Assembly: GCA_964397625.1 (NCBI GenBank)
Contig: CAYNJT010000010.1
Span: 12,229 to 76,228 of the forward strand
DNA length: 64,000 nt
Origin: Leptolinea sp964397625
Lineage (GTDB): Bacteria; Chloroflexota; Anaerolineae; Anaerolineales; Anaerolineaceae
Direction: 5' to 3'
Below the pieces are notes generated by a model. The model saw only the letters and a list, made by a program, of their open reading frames with translations. It ran no database searches and was not told the DNA's origin. Made by a program: the position numbers and the translations under genes. Position 1 is the stretch's first letter. Every line of letters begins with the position of its first letter. Shown here one piece after another: positions 16,836 through 26,276 of this stretch.

Positions 16836-18080
16836 TTACCGTCCGGAGATTTGATCGAACCACAACCGGGTGGGATGGATAGCCCACCAGCGAACCCAGA
16901 AAAGCAGCAACAGGCACAGTCCAACCAGCGGGAAGAACATCACCGAACTCTGAATCGGTTGATACTCGTAGGAAATTGTGCCCAGGAAGAGCCACCACAA
17001 ACCGATTAACAGGGTAATCATCAAGAACACTATAAAATATTTGCCCATATGCCTGTATCGCTCATCGATGACGGAAAACAATAATGTCAATACGGGCAGT
17101 AAAATAATAAAGTTTCCCGGATCTGTCTGAATGCCAATCCATTGAGAAACAGTCAATGTCAGGCAGCAGACCCACAGGAACCCGCGGAATTCATAGCGCC
17201 GGGAGAGGAACCACTCCACCAGCAGAACAAGACTCAAGATAATGGTCAACCCAAGGCCGATACGCTGGCCGGTTGCCGGCATCCATTCAGCAAAGATGGC
17301 GGCGGGAGTGCCCGGTGGATTGTATTTTGGATAAAGCACCACTTCACGCAGGTTTTGTAGAAGCCAGTCCGGAATCAACATGGTAGACACGATGGAAAGT
17401 AGAGTTACCGTTCCAAACATCCAACCCAGCAGCCGCCAACGCTGATTCGAAATTCCCCAAAAAGTAATGTAAAGCAGAAAAATCAGCGCCAACTGTGGCT
17501 TGATGGTCATAAAAGCAAAAAAAACCCCGGCCAATTCTTCAGCCCGTCCGCGAATACAGGCAAGCCCTGCAACAGCGAAAAACACAACCAAGATCACCGC
17601 ATTTCCATTGATCAAAGGGCGCATACCGTGATACCAAAACAACGAAAATAGAATAAAACCTGTAGTCATCCCCAACCCGGGTCGCCAGTCAACCAGTCGC
17701 ATACAGAAAATGGACAGACCGATGAGACCAAGTTCTAACACAGTCATCCACACCGAGCGGGCTATAACGAAATCCGGAATCAACGCGAAAGGTAGAAACA
17801 GTGTGATACTGTATAGTGGGTAGGCCACACGCAATTGATGTTCTCCGGCCTGTGCCAGTCGCCCATAAACCATGGTCTGTATCCGACCGGCGACTTCATC
17901 ACTATACGGACTGATCCCATCCACCAGCAGTGCCCGGGTACCCACCCAGTGGACTAAAAAATCATTTCCACCCGGATTGCGCACAGCATAATAATGATTG
18001 GCATAGGTCAATGCCACCAGGAAAACCAGAATTCCCAGCGCGCCGATCAACCAATTTCGAATGTCACGTCGATACCTCAA
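16836..18080 (-). CDS. GT87-like (DUF2029) membrane glycosyltransferase
   Basis: A 414-residue protein with about ten helices. The first loop reads NPGGNDFLVHWVGTRALLVD followed by GISPYS, and then VAYPLYS. This matches the DUF2029/GT87 family, which includes mycobacterial polyprenyl-phosphomannose-dependent mannosyltransferases; the 'D..v.w.a..l...G..pY' pattern carries the likely catalytic Asp. Unlike its GT39-like neighbours it lacks a soluble C-terminal domain. It is followed within 5 bases by the next array gene; 107 bases separate it from the upstream gene. Confidence 0.7.
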   Translation of the reverse strand: MRYRRDIRNWLIGALGILVFLVALTYANHYYAVRNPGGNDFLVHWVGTRALLVDGISPYSDEVAGRIQTMVYGRLAQAGEHQLRVAYPLYSITLFLPFALIPDFVIARSVWMTVLELGLIGLSIFCMRLVDWRPGLGMTTGFILFSLFWYHGMRPLINGNAVILVVFFAVAGLACIRGRAEELAGVFFAFMTIKPQLALIFLLYITFWGISNQRWRLLGWMFGTVTLLSIVSTMLIPDWLLQNLREVVLYPKYNPPGTPAAIFAEWMPATGQRIGLGLTIILSLVLLVEWFLSRRYEFRGFLWVCCLTLTVSQWIGIQTDPGNFIILLPVLTLLFSVIDERYRHMGKYFIVFLMITLLIGLWWLFLGTISYEYQPIQSSVMFFPLVGLCLLLLFWVRWWAIHPTRLWFDQISGR

Positions 18081-18187
18081 TGGTCTCTCCGATTACCTGT
18101 GATTGGACTCATTATAATTCATCGCTGTTTTGAATGATTTTCAACCGAGGGGTTTCTTTAATGTATCGTCAAATGGGGTGAATAATT

Positions 18188-19726
18188 TTACGGAATAGCC
18201 CTATCAAATATGACTGTCTGTGTATCCCGGAATCGTTCCACCCAGCCTGCCGCAGGCAGAGCCGACGCCAGCGGCCGGGTTGGTTCGATCATCACCCGGG
18301 TAACCTGTCGCTTTTGGAGCAAATCTTCCCATCCCTTGTCAGCCTGAGTGATGGTCAACCATTCTCTCAGGATCTCATCTCCAAAAAGATCGGTGCGACC
18401 ATCGACAAAAACTTTGATCTGCGCGTTCTTCCAGATCAGGTAACCTCCCCAATTGTACGAATTGAAAAGGCGTCCATTCACGAGAGCCTTATGGCTATCC
18501 ATAAAGACAACTGCCTGTTCAGGATTGTATCTTTGTTCAAAAGCAGTCACTAAAACCGGGTGGGTTACGGCGGCCAGTTTGAAAAAGCATCCCATGCCAA
18601 GTAAACCGGCAAAGATCAAATTAATCACCTTTTTCTTTGATACGGGGATATCATTTCCTCCACGCGTGCGGTAATCTGCATACCAATTTTGAATGGATTT
18701 GGGAATTAAAGCAGTGAAAAAATCTGTGATTGGCAGATTATTCCAGGCCACAGCCAGCATGAGAAGGGAAACAATAACGGCCACGGCCATATTCCGGCGC
18801 GCGTACAATCCCAGCAAAATAAATAGAAGCGAGGGGATCACTAATCTAAAGGGGATTTTTTTTGTTTTTCGTGAAAGGCAAAAAACAAGCAAGGTCAAAT
18901 AGAAAGCGAATGGCCAGGTTTCCATCCCATGAAAATCAGGGGAAGCCCATTCTTGGATAAGTAGTCGCAACACATCCACCCCAACGGTCTGGAACGGGAT
19001 AAACCACATCCGGATGCCGTTCGGGTTGACAGCAGCCGCGGCGTAACTGGCAAGACTGACACCCGCGAGGATGCAAGCCCGTTTCAATTTTCCCCGCCTG
19101 TCATCTTCATCTGAAGAAATCGTATCCAGAAGCAAACCCACCGCGCTGGAAAGCAAGAAAAGGATACCAAGCATGTAGCCGCCATGCAAGTTGGACCAGA
19201 GAATGAAGAAAGGAACTATAATCCATAGCAGTTTATCGTTTCTTTCCAGCCATAGGTCCACCACCCAGATCAGACAAGCCAGAAAAACCAGTGAGAAAAA
19301 TTGCGGCCGGGGGGTCATTAAAGGAGCGCAGCACACTCCTGCCAGCAAGACAAATCCCGCCCGGCTGAAAGTTCTCAATGGGAGTTGCAGCCACAGGAAG
19401 ACACCCAGTAGAACAGCCATAACACCCATCCACGCGGATAAACCCATCCAGCCAGTCCATTGATACAGGTAAAACAATATGATTTCGCTCAACCAGGAAT
19501 GGTTTACCCAAACCTGCCCTTCACGAGTATAGGAAAAAATGTCAGTCAACAAAGGCTTGCCGGTCTCAATCATCACCCGTCCGCTCTGTAAATGCCACCA
19601 CAGATCAGAATCAAGTGGAGTGCGCGAAGCCATCAGAAACAGAAGTAACAGAGTGACCACCAGGATCAGATTGCGAAAGCCATTTTCTTCTGATTTCTCT
19701 ACAACGGTTTTTTCAATCTGGCTCAT
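18188..19726 (-). CDS. Polytopic membrane protein, GT-C-like
   Basis: A 512-residue protein. After a short cytoplasmic tail and one helix comes RTPLDSDLWWHLQSGRVMIE, then GKPLLTDIFSYTREGQVWVN and HSWLSEIILF. This 'D.DLWWHL..G..i...g..p..D.fS.T..g..w....WL.e' pattern is common in uncharacterised membrane proteins of several phyla with a GT-C-like layout. About ten helices follow, then a soluble tail (FNSYNWGGYLIWKNAQIKVF, then VDGRTDLFG). Sugar transfer is inferred only. The start overlaps the upstream gene end by 4 bases. Confidence 0.6.
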   Translation of the reverse strand: MSQIEKTVVEKSEENGFRNLILVVTLLLLFLMASRTPLDSDLWWHLQSGRVMIETGKPLLTDIFSYTREGQVWVNHSWLSEIILFYLYQWTGWMGLSAWMGVMAVLLGVFLWLQLPLRTFSRAGFVLLAGVCCAPLMTPRPQFFSLVFLACLIWVVDLWLERNDKLLWIIVPFFILWSNLHGGYMLGILFLLSSAVGLLLDTISSDEDDRRGKLKRACILAGVSLASYAAAAVNPNGIRMWFIPFQTVGVDVLRLLIQEWASPDFHGMETWPFAFYLTLLVFCLSRKTKKIPFRLVIPSLLFILLGLYARRNMAVAVIVSLLMLAVAWNNLPITDFFTALIPKSIQNWYADYRTRGGNDIPVSKKKVINLIFAGLLGMGCFFKLAAVTHPVLVTAFEQRYNPEQAVVFMDSHKALVNGRLFNSYNWGGYLIWKNAQIKVFVDGRTDLFGDEILREWLTITQADKGWEDLLQKRQVTRVMIEPTRPLASALPAAGWVERFRDTQTVIFDRAIP

Positions 19727-21408
19727 GGTGTTTTCTCACTGATTCGCGGCAATAGCTCGATCTGCAATTCCTCCGGTCTGACCGGTTGACTCAACCGATA
19801 GAACACATGGTAATCACCGATCACCTTTTCTTTCCATTCCACACCCATGCGTCTAAAACCGGTTTTCAATGCCGTATCCAGTTCCATATTGCGAGTGGTA
19901 ATGTAGGCAACCCGGTCAGCTTTATTCACCTGTTGTGTGTATGCGGGTATGCGGTCATCTCGCGGTGTGTAACGCAAGTCCGTGTGGTACGGGAGCCGTG
20001 GAGAAAACAAAAGTTCTTCCCGGCTTTTGAATGCCAATGGATAGGCCACCCAGTAGTTAGTGTAACCGCGGGTTTCACCTTCAGATCGCAGAAAATCCAT
20101 TAACGTCTGGTCAAACCGGTGATCGATCCAGCTTACAGGATCAAACTGGGTGGTAATTCCGGGGGGATTTTTCAACGCCGATTGAGCCGTTCCAATCATA
20201 TGGTAAACCACCAGCAGAATTATTACCCCCCAACGGATCTCTCGCCGCCAAGGGATATTGACGAGAACCCAACCAGCAATAAGTGATAGTGGTACTGCCA
20301 GTGGCAAAAAATACCGCCCGGAAGGGTCCAATCCGAATGATGTGAAAATAAAACCAGCGACTAAAACTCCCATTGAACTGATAAGCAGGAACCAGTTTCG
20401 GCGGTCAATCGAATTGGTTTTTTTCAACATACCCGTGAACCGCCAAAGTATCACTCCCCATAGAATTAAAACAAAGGGCAGCAGCGGCAGGCTAAGCCAG
20501 CGGACCTCCCAGGGGGGGCGGAAACCAAAGATAGCCGGCAATCCAAAAAGTATGAAATAGATCACATGCCGGCCAGACCTTTCAAACCAGTTCCCCTGTT
20601 CAACCGAAACGGCTGACCCAAGAAGTTCCTGAATCGGTTTCCATAAACCGGATTGGAAGACAGTTTGCAGCCAGGGATATGACCCAATAAGAAAAAAGGC
20701 AGAGTAGACCAGCAATCCCACCGGGAACAACCATACCGATGTATTCCGCCTTTGCCATACAGAGTACAGGCCGAAAAAAGTCGCTGGAACGGTAGCCACC
20801 AAAGTTAATCCCAGAACCCAGAACCCGAGACCGCTGATCAGACCAAGCAAAGCCAGAAAAAACCAATCCATCAATTCTGCATGTCGAGATCCAATAAAAC
20901 CGGAGTGCAATTTAGTGGTGCAAAGAAAAGCACAATTTGACAAAACAAGCGCCTCGCCATATCCCCCCAGGCTGACCGTGGTATACAAAGTTACATTAAC
21001 AGCAGGAAAGGCTAATAACAATGCGGTCACAAGCGCGGCTTCCCGCGAATGTGTAATTATCCTTCCCAGCCATGCTGTCGTTATAATAGTACAGGTAAAG
21101 AGAAGTATCTGGAGAATCCGAATCAACATGTATGAATCACCAAACAAACAGAACAGACCGGCCGTGAGGAATGCATCAAGACTGCCCATGTATGCCTGTC
21201 CATAAAAAAACACGGGGCTCTCCCCCTGCAAAATGTGTCGGGCCATTAATCCGGTAATGGCTTCATCTGAATTGAAAGGGAACGCGTCATTGGCCAGCCA
21301 CCAAACCTTCCATAAGACTCCGGCAAGCAAAATTATGACCAACCATCCCTTGAATGGGATATTTCCGGTGATCGATTTTTCTCCCTCAAACCGGGTAAAT
21401 ACTTTCAT
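19723..21408 (-). CDS. GT-C type membrane glycosyltransferase (GT39-like)
   Basis: The chosen ATG at 21408 gives about 561 residues (MKVFTRFEGEKS...). After helix 1 comes FPFNSDEAITGLMARHILQG followed by FFYGQAYMGSLDAFLTA, a very typical GT39/ArnT-like pattern with the Asp-Glu pair. About ten helices and a soluble C-terminal part (RSEGETRGYTNYWVAYPLAF) follow. The divergent plus-strand gene starts only 19 bases away, and neither start has a clear ribosome site. On this strand TACAAT sits 7-12 bases before the ATG, so the mRNA could be leaderless. It heads the minus-strand array. Confidence 0.72.
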   Translation of the reverse strand: MKVFTRFEGEKSITGNIPFKGWLVIILLAGVLWKVWWLANDAFPFNSDEAITGLMARHILQGESPVFFYGQAYMGSLDAFLTAGLFCLFGDSYMLIRILQILLFTCTIITTAWLGRIITHSREAALVTALLLAFPAVNVTLYTTVSLGGYGEALVLSNCAFLCTTKLHSGFIGSRHAELMDWFFLALLGLISGLGFWVLGLTLVATVPATFFGLYSVWQRRNTSVWLFPVGLLVYSAFFLIGSYPWLQTVFQSGLWKPIQELLGSAVSVEQGNWFERSGRHVIYFILFGLPAIFGFRPPWEVRWLSLPLLPFVLILWGVILWRFTGMLKKTNSIDRRNWFLLISSMGVLVAGFIFTSFGLDPSGRYFLPLAVPLSLIAGWVLVNIPWRREIRWGVIILLVVYHMIGTAQSALKNPPGITTQFDPVSWIDHRFDQTLMDFLRSEGETRGYTNYWVAYPLAFKSREELLFSPRLPYHTDLRYTPRDDRIPAYTQQVNKADRVAYITTRNMELDTALKTGFRRMGVEWKEKVIGDYHVFYRLSQPVRPEELQIELLPRISEKTP

Positions 21409-21427
21409 CAAATTATTGTAGCGCAAA

Positions 21428-22696
21428 ATGAAACCCTTCCCCTGGATTAAAACCGCGATTGTTGTAATTTTTGTCATTATATTCAGCCTGTACTTCTACG
21501 GCGTATCCTCTGTTCCCTTTCATCCTGATGAGAGCACACAGATTTTTATGGGCGCCGATTCAGGGGTATCACCATCCACCCTGGCATATACTCCGGAATC
21601 AGGTACGGATGGCCGTATGCGCTACCGGCTTCTCGATTCACCGCTTACCCATACCCTCATCGGCTGGGGATTAATGATCCAGGGCAGGCAGCCATTGGAA
21701 GCCGATTGGAATTGGTCGAAAACCTGGGATGAAAACAAAGCCGCCGGTGCCCTGCCGACACCAGAGACACTTTTGGCAGCTCGTTGGTCGGTTGCCTGGT
21801 TATTTCCTTTCACTTGCCTGTTCCTTTTCCTCGCAAGCCGGAAGATCGACGGCATAAGAACAGCCGTTCTTGCCACACTATTTACAGCAACCAATGCACT
21901 GGTCTTGATCCATACCCGCCGGGCAATGGCGGAAAGCGCGGTGCTATGCGCGATGTGCGCCGCTCTCTGGTGGTTGACAAAGAACAACAGGAAATCATGG
22001 CTTTCGGGTATTCCTCTTGGATTGGCAATCAACGCAAAACAGACCACCTTGCCCCTGGTGGTTATTGGATTTCTGCAGATATTATTCCAACGAGAGAACA
22101 TTCGATGGGGCTCACGAATCATTAAAGCCATGGGGTTCCTTGCCATTCTGGTGATCATCACCTGGATTCTAAATCCCGTTTTCTGGAACTCTCCTCTCAA
22201 GGCTTTGCAGACAGGATTCGAATTACGACAGGACCTCTCGCAGCGTATGCGTGAAGATTACCACAGCACAGCCAATCCGGTCGAACAGACTGCTTTTCTG
22301 CTCTCACAGACCTTCTTTCAACCACCCGCGATTGCCGATGTTGCCAACTATCTAACTGCCACGAGGATTCAGACAGAGCAATACCTCGCGCAACCCTACA
22401 ATGTCCTTCTGCGTGGTTTTGCCGGTGGAGTAAGCCTCTTAATTCTGACACTGGTCGGATTGACAATTCTTGCCATGAGAATCCTCAAAAATCAACCAGC
22501 GGATAAATACCCTGCTGTCATCTACCTGAGTTTCATATTGGCAAGTATTCTGGCTATTCTTTTGTTTACTCCAGCACCATTCCAACGTTACTACACCTTA
22601 CTGGTGCCATTGTTTTCCATCGCGCAGGCAGCAGCTTTAACAGAACTCGGCGCTTTGCTGGCTAAAAGGTACAAAAAAGGGCTGTCCAGGTTTTAG
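21428..22696 (+). CDS. GT-C type membrane glycosyltransferase (GT39-like), divergent
   Basis: A 422-residue polytopic protein. After helix 1, VPFHPDESTQIFMGAD carries the acidic pair of GT-C enzymes. Later segments RRAMAESAVLCAMCAALWWL and LGLAINAKQTTLPLVV match the 'a..E....f......l......lsGl..Gla...K....' pattern of GT39-like proteins. It is shorter than the neighbours and lacks a large soluble C-terminal domain. It is the only member of the cluster on the plus strand. Its stop codon lies inside the loop and stem of the terminator of the convergent GNAT gene. Confidence 0.68.
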   Translation: MKPFPWIKTAIVVIFVIIFSLYFYGVSSVPFHPDESTQIFMGADSGVSPSTLAYTPESGTDGRMRYRLLDSPLTHTLIGWGLMIQGRQPLEADWNWSKTWDENKAAGALPTPETLLAARWSVAWLFPFTCLFLFLASRKIDGIRTAVLATLFTATNALVLIHTRRAMAESAVLCAMCAALWWLTKNNRKSWLSGIPLGLAINAKQTTLPLVVIGFLQILFQRENIRWGSRIIKAMGFLAILVIITWILNPVFWNSPLKALQTGFELRQDLSQRMREDYHSTANPVEQTAFLLSQTFFQPPAIADVANYLTATRIQTEQYLAQPYNVLLRGFAGGVSLLILTLVGLTILAMRILKNQPADKYPAVIYLSFILASILAILLFTPAPFQRYYTLLVPLFSIAQAAALTELGALLAKRYKKGLSRF

Positions 22697-22703
22697 ACAG
22701 CCC
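22673..22703 (-). terminator. Rho-independent terminator of the GNAT gene
   Basis: On the reverse strand GGGCTGTC/GACAGCCC forms a perfect 8-bp stem with a 9-base loop, followed directly by TTTTTT. It lies 8 bases after the GNAT stop codon and overlaps the 3' end of the convergent glycosyltransferase gene. Confidence 0.85.
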
Positions 22704-22710
22704 TGTGTAA

Positions 22711-23844
22711 TCAGAGTTTTTTCCTAAATACTCTGTGGTTTTTATACGGCCTGCCGCCAACATTAATCAGATCTTTACGCATTTGCACAGCCGTCTCCGC
22801 AACCTGTGTCAATTCACCGTGTTCGAAATTGAAATCCTTTGACTCAATCGTATTTTGCATTTCGGAATACAAAAGGGCCGCGCCGCCGCGTCCATGATAT
22901 TCCGGCAAAACGCCCGCGCCATTCAATGAGACTACTTTGGCCTTTTTCATTTCCAACATCATGTCGATGATGCCCCATAAAGTGATCTTCCCGCCATGCC
23001 GTTGAAGTGCCGCGGATATATCCGGAAATGCCAGCAGGAAACCAACAATCTTGTCATTGTACGTGATGATTTTAATGAGTCTCGGATCTATGACAGATAA
23101 CAGGTTATCCACCAACAATTTGATTTCACCTTCCGTCAATGGATAATATTCCCAGTTATTGACAAATGTGTCATTGTAGGCATGACCGATCTCATCTGCC
23201 ATCTTGATGATCTGTCGTTTGTTCTTGAACTGCAAAACCTTGAAGGAACCGCGCTCCCTCACCCGCCGGGCAATCTCTTGCGCTTTTTCCGGTAATTTAA
23301 AATTCTCCCGGGAAAGATAACAGGAAACGAAATCGACTTCTTTTTCAAAGCCAATATTTTCCAACAGTCTCGCGTAATAATCATAGTTGTAATTCATCAT
23401 GATCATCATCTGGCGTTCTTCAAAACCTTCCACCAGAATACCGTAGCCGTCAAAAGCCGAGAACCCTTTTGGTCCAACCAGCGTATCCAAACCACGGGCT
23501 TTCACCCACTCAAACACACGCGCGAATAGGGCGTTGGCAGCTTCTTGGTCATTTTCTATGTCAAACAGGTAAAACTGGGCTTTTTTGACTTTATGGTAAT
23601 CATTGAATGATCGATTCTCCATGGCGGCAATCCGCCCCACCATACGACCATCCCGATAAACGGCAAAGAAATCGGCGTCGTTCAATTCATAAAATGGATG
23701 TTTCTTTTTATTCAACATCAACCGGATATCGTTGATGAAAGGAGGCACCCATTGAGGACAATCCTTATAAAGACGGAAGGGCAGCATGACGAATTCGTCC
23801 ACCTGCTTTTTGTTCGAAAGATCGATCTGTTCAACTGTGACCAT
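22711..23844 (-). CDS. GNAT-superfamily acetyltransferase-like protein
   Basis: A 377-residue protein of the group annotated as GNAT or YghO-like. The N-terminal half carries FVMLPFRLYKDCPQWVPPF, FFAVYRDGRMVGRIAAMENR and the loop LVGPKGFSAFDGYGILVEGF. The C-terminal half has a second acetyltransferase-like fold with LNGAGVLPEYHGRGGAALLY, where GRGGA corresponds to the acetyl-CoA pyrophosphate loop. Substrate unknown. It is monocistronic, with a strong terminator just downstream and a possible -10 box TATACT (reverse strand, 23901-23906). Confidence 0.72.
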   Translation of the reverse strand: MVTVEQIDLSNKKQVDEFVMLPFRLYKDCPQWVPPFINDIRLMLNKKKHPFYELNDADFFAVYRDGRMVGRIAAMENRSFNDYHKVKKAQFYLFDIENDQEAANALFARVFEWVKARGLDTLVGPKGFSAFDGYGILVEGFEERQMMIMMNYNYDYYARLLENIGFEKEVDFVSCYLSRENFKLPEKAQEIARRVRERGSFKVLQFKNKRQIIKMADEIGHAYNDTFVNNWEYYPLTEGEIKLLVDNLLSVIDPRLIKIITYNDKIVGFLLAFPDISAALQRHGGKITLWGIIDMMLEMKKAKVVSLNGAGVLPEYHGRGGAALLYSEMQNTIESKDFNFEHGELTQVAETAVQMRKDLINVGGRPYKNHRVFRKKL

Positions 23845-23959
23845 AAATCCCTCGCCATTTTATTAATTTAAACACACCTACATTTGGATAGATGCGTAAA
23901 AGTATACTCCTTTTGGAATAAAAGATTAAGAGAAGATTAATTTTTTTTCCCGGAATGAT

Positions 23960-24766
23960 TCAGGGATTCAATATCAACTCAACAGGAGTGCCAACTCCCG
24001 CGGTAAGTGTTTTGGAAGCATTTCCATTTACCACGCTGATACTTAAGCGGCCCGCGCTATTTAATAACGCGATCAATTCATTCTGGGTTCCTTCCGAAAA
24101 AGTGGTCACCCATCGGGTAATAACTCTGTCAGCCACAATAATCTTTATTTTCTTGGGGTTACATCCCAATAGCAACTCACCATTCAAGTTTGTTTCCAGG
24201 CTGCCAAAATGATCGACAGACCATACTTCACCCATCCAACCCCGGTCTGTTGGTTCTGGTTCAGAAATGGGTAATTCCACAGGGTTTTCGACTTCTTCTC
24301 CAAACTCTTGCGGTAATGCGCCGTTGGCAAGATACGCTGCCGCGGGCGCGAAAAGATCACGTCCATGAAATACCGGGCTGACAGGTTCCAACCTGAAATG
24401 GGGATTATCCAACCGATAGGCTTTTACCGGCCGATCATTCGCGCGGGCTTTCTTGATTACAAACGTAAACAACCCGTTATCGGGTCCTACAAACAGGTAA
24501 TGATCGGCCTGAAGAACGATGGCATGCCGGTTTGATCCAACTCCCGGATCGATGACCGCCAGGTGTATCGTTCCTGTGGGGAAGTATTCATAAGATCTCT
24601 CCAACACCAAGGCACCTTGCCAGATATCCTGTGGAGGGATTAAATGGGTCAGGTCGATAACAGTCGCGGCTGGAGCAATATCCGCAATGATCCCCTTCAT
24701 GATACCGACATATGGATCAGATAGTCCAAAATCAGTTAGAAGAGTAATTACCGGTGGTTGTCTCAT
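23960..24766 (-). CDS. SAM hydrolase / SAM hydroxide adenosyltransferase (DUF62)
   Basis: Members split S-adenosylmethionine into adenosine and methionine using water. The 268-residue protein has the family signature ITLLTDFGLSDPYVGIMKG at the N-terminus, with the catalytic-site Asp. It also shows IDLTHLIPPQDIWQGA, LAVIDPGVGSNRHAIVL and FVGPDNGLFTFV. The C-terminal beta-barrel begins near the VDHFGSLETN motif. It starts 2 bases after the HD gene ends, so it is the last gene of the phosphate-linked run. Its link to phosphate is not obvious. Confidence 0.88.
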   Translation of the reverse strand: MRQPPVITLLTDFGLSDPYVGIMKGIIADIAPAATVIDLTHLIPPQDIWQGALVLERSYEYFPTGTIHLAVIDPGVGSNRHAIVLQADHYLFVGPDNGLFTFVIKKARANDRPVKAYRLDNPHFRLEPVSPVFHGRDLFAPAAAYLANGALPQEFGEEVENPVELPISEPEPTDRGWMGEVWSVDHFGSLETNLNGELLLGCNPKKIKIIVADRVITRWVTTFSEGTQNELIALLNSAGRLSISVVNGNASKTLTAGVGTPVELILNP

Positions 24767-24768
24767 GG

Positions 24769-25386
24769 CTACAGGTGAGATTTGATCTTAATAGAAACTT
24801 CTTTATCAAAAACCAGCGAGAGCAGGTCAGATTTTTCCATCCCACCTTCCAGTTCTTCCCGGGCAGGAAAAGCAGAAATGCATTTGATCTTTATTTTGTC
24901 TTTGACTATTTTACAGTCAACATCACGGATCTTTCCACAGTGCGTTCTGTCAAGTCCATCCGCCAACCTCAGGAAGGATGCCAAAACCTGTACCCGTTTG
25001 CGGTCCTCTATAGTAAGCGCCGCGAAGTGGTCATGAGAGATGATTGGCAGGGCTTTACGGTGGTAACGCGCGATGGAGCCGATGAGTAATCTTTCCTGAT
25101 TAGAGAATGGCAAGAGCGGAGTTTCAAGAATGATACGCAGGGCTGTCTTATGATGATTACGCCAACCTTCCACCCAGCCGATATCGTGCAAAATAGCCGC
25201 GCATTGTAGTAGAAAGCGGTCATTCTTTCCATAGGTATGCAGGTCTTTTAACCCATCAAATAAGCGCAGAGTCAACCGGGCGACGTGGGTGACATGGTCA
25301 TATTCTGATTCACATGTTCTAGCCAGATCAATTACGGCAGACATTACAGCCGAGTCGGTGGATTCATCACTTTGTGGGAATGTCAT
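24769..25386 (-). CDS. Stand-alone HD domain like the C-terminus of Ppx/GppA
   Basis: A 205-residue protein with an HD phosphohydrolase fold. The segment YDHVTHVARLTLRLFDGL, then LLQCAAILHDIGWVEGW, HHKTALRIILETPLLPFS and RYHRKALP follows almost word for word the C-terminal domain of exopolyphosphatase/guanosine pentaphosphatase (Ppx/GppA). The N-terminal actin-like catalytic half is missing. The metal ligands of the HD site (H, HD, D) seem present, including LADGLDRTH. It overlaps the phosphoesterase gene by 4 bases. Likely substrates: polyphosphate, (p)ppGpp or a related phosphate ester, by inference from family and neighbours. Confidence 0.78.
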   Translation of the reverse strand: MTFPQSDESTDSAVMSAVIDLARTCESEYDHVTHVARLTLRLFDGLKDLHTYGKNDRFLLQCAAILHDIGWVEGWRNHHKTALRIILETPLLPFSNQERLLIGSIARYHRKALPIISHDHFAALTIEDRKRVQVLASFLRLADGLDRTHCGKIRDVDCKIVKDKIKIKCISAFPAREELEGGMEKSDLLSLVFDKEVSIKIKSHL

Positions 25387-26276
25387 AAGGTCTCAGCAGG
25401 TTTCGCTCTCCGCCGGGTTGCCTGTTTTTTAGTCGTCTGATCGGGCTGGATAACATCGCGGGTAACTTCAACCCTTTCATCATGTGTTGATAATGCGTCC
25501 TTTGGTTTTCGGTCGCGCCTCGCTGGTGTTACCGGAGCTGCTTCCTCCCGGGTGAGGTCATCCAGACTCACTCCACGACGGGTCATCTCCGCGTAGACAG
25601 CCGGCAAACCGGCTTCAGTCTGTGCCGCAGCCGCTCTTTCCACATCATACTCTATACGGAAGAAATCAACTTCGACTTTATGTTTCTTGATGGAAATGAC
25701 CGCGTAAGATGCGCGCGGATCGCCGTCAAAAGGCCTTCCCACGCTTCCCGGGTTGATGAAAATGGCGCCTCCAGCAAAGCGCATGAATGGCTGGTGGGAA
25801 TGGCCGCATAGAATGATATTCGCGCGAGCTTTTCTTGCCAGGTCACGCAACCGCTCCTGAGGTGTCTCATCGTTTAGCGCTTCGTCGATTGAATCCGGAC
25901 TTCCATGTGTGAAAAGCACCTTCCAGTCTTTTACAGTTTCCTTGGTGTTTTCGGGTAATTTTTCCAGGTATTTTATGCTCTTTTGCGACAGGTGCTCATA
26001 AGCCCAATGGAAGGAGAACCATTTCTCAGGCACCTTTTTACCCTTCCATTCGTCCCCTTTTTGTGGGACTTTCAGGACTTTCTGGTCATAGTTGCCGATA
26101 ATACTTACTGCTTTCAATTTTTTTAACAACAACACCACTTCATCTGGATTGGCGCCAAACCCGGTAAAATCACCCAAATTCCATACATTTTTAATTTTCA
26201 TTTCACCAGCATGAGATAAAACCGCCTCAAGCGCCGGTAGATTACCATGGATATCAGAGATTAAAGCGACCTTCAT
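25383..26276 (-). CDS. Metallophosphoesterase, YfcE/MJ0936-like
   Basis: A calcineurin-like phosphoesterase. The metal-binding motifs are in order: SDIHGN (residues 7-12), LGDFTGFG, IGNYD, FTHGSPD and CGHSHQPF, then FINPGSVGRPFDG. The catalytic domain ends near residue 210. A charged, Arg/Lys-rich tail of about 80 residues follows and is probably disordered. The gene overlaps both the CHAD gene and the HD gene by 4 bases, which argues for a shared role. The small-molecule phosphodiester or polyphosphate substrate is not known. Confidence 0.85.
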   Translation of the reverse strand: MKVALISDIHGNLPALEAVLSHAGEMKIKNVWNLGDFTGFGANPDEVVLLLKKLKAVSIIGNYDQKVLKVPQKGDEWKGKKVPEKWFSFHWAYEHLSQKSIKYLEKLPENTKETVKDWKVLFTHGSPDSIDEALNDETPQERLRDLARKARANIILCGHSHQPFMRFAGGAIFINPGSVGRPFDGDPRASYAVISIKKHKVEVDFFRIEYDVERAAAAQTEAGLPAVYAEMTRRGVSLDDLTREEAAPVTPARRDRKPKDALSTHDERVEVTRDVIQPDQTTKKQATRRRAKPAETL

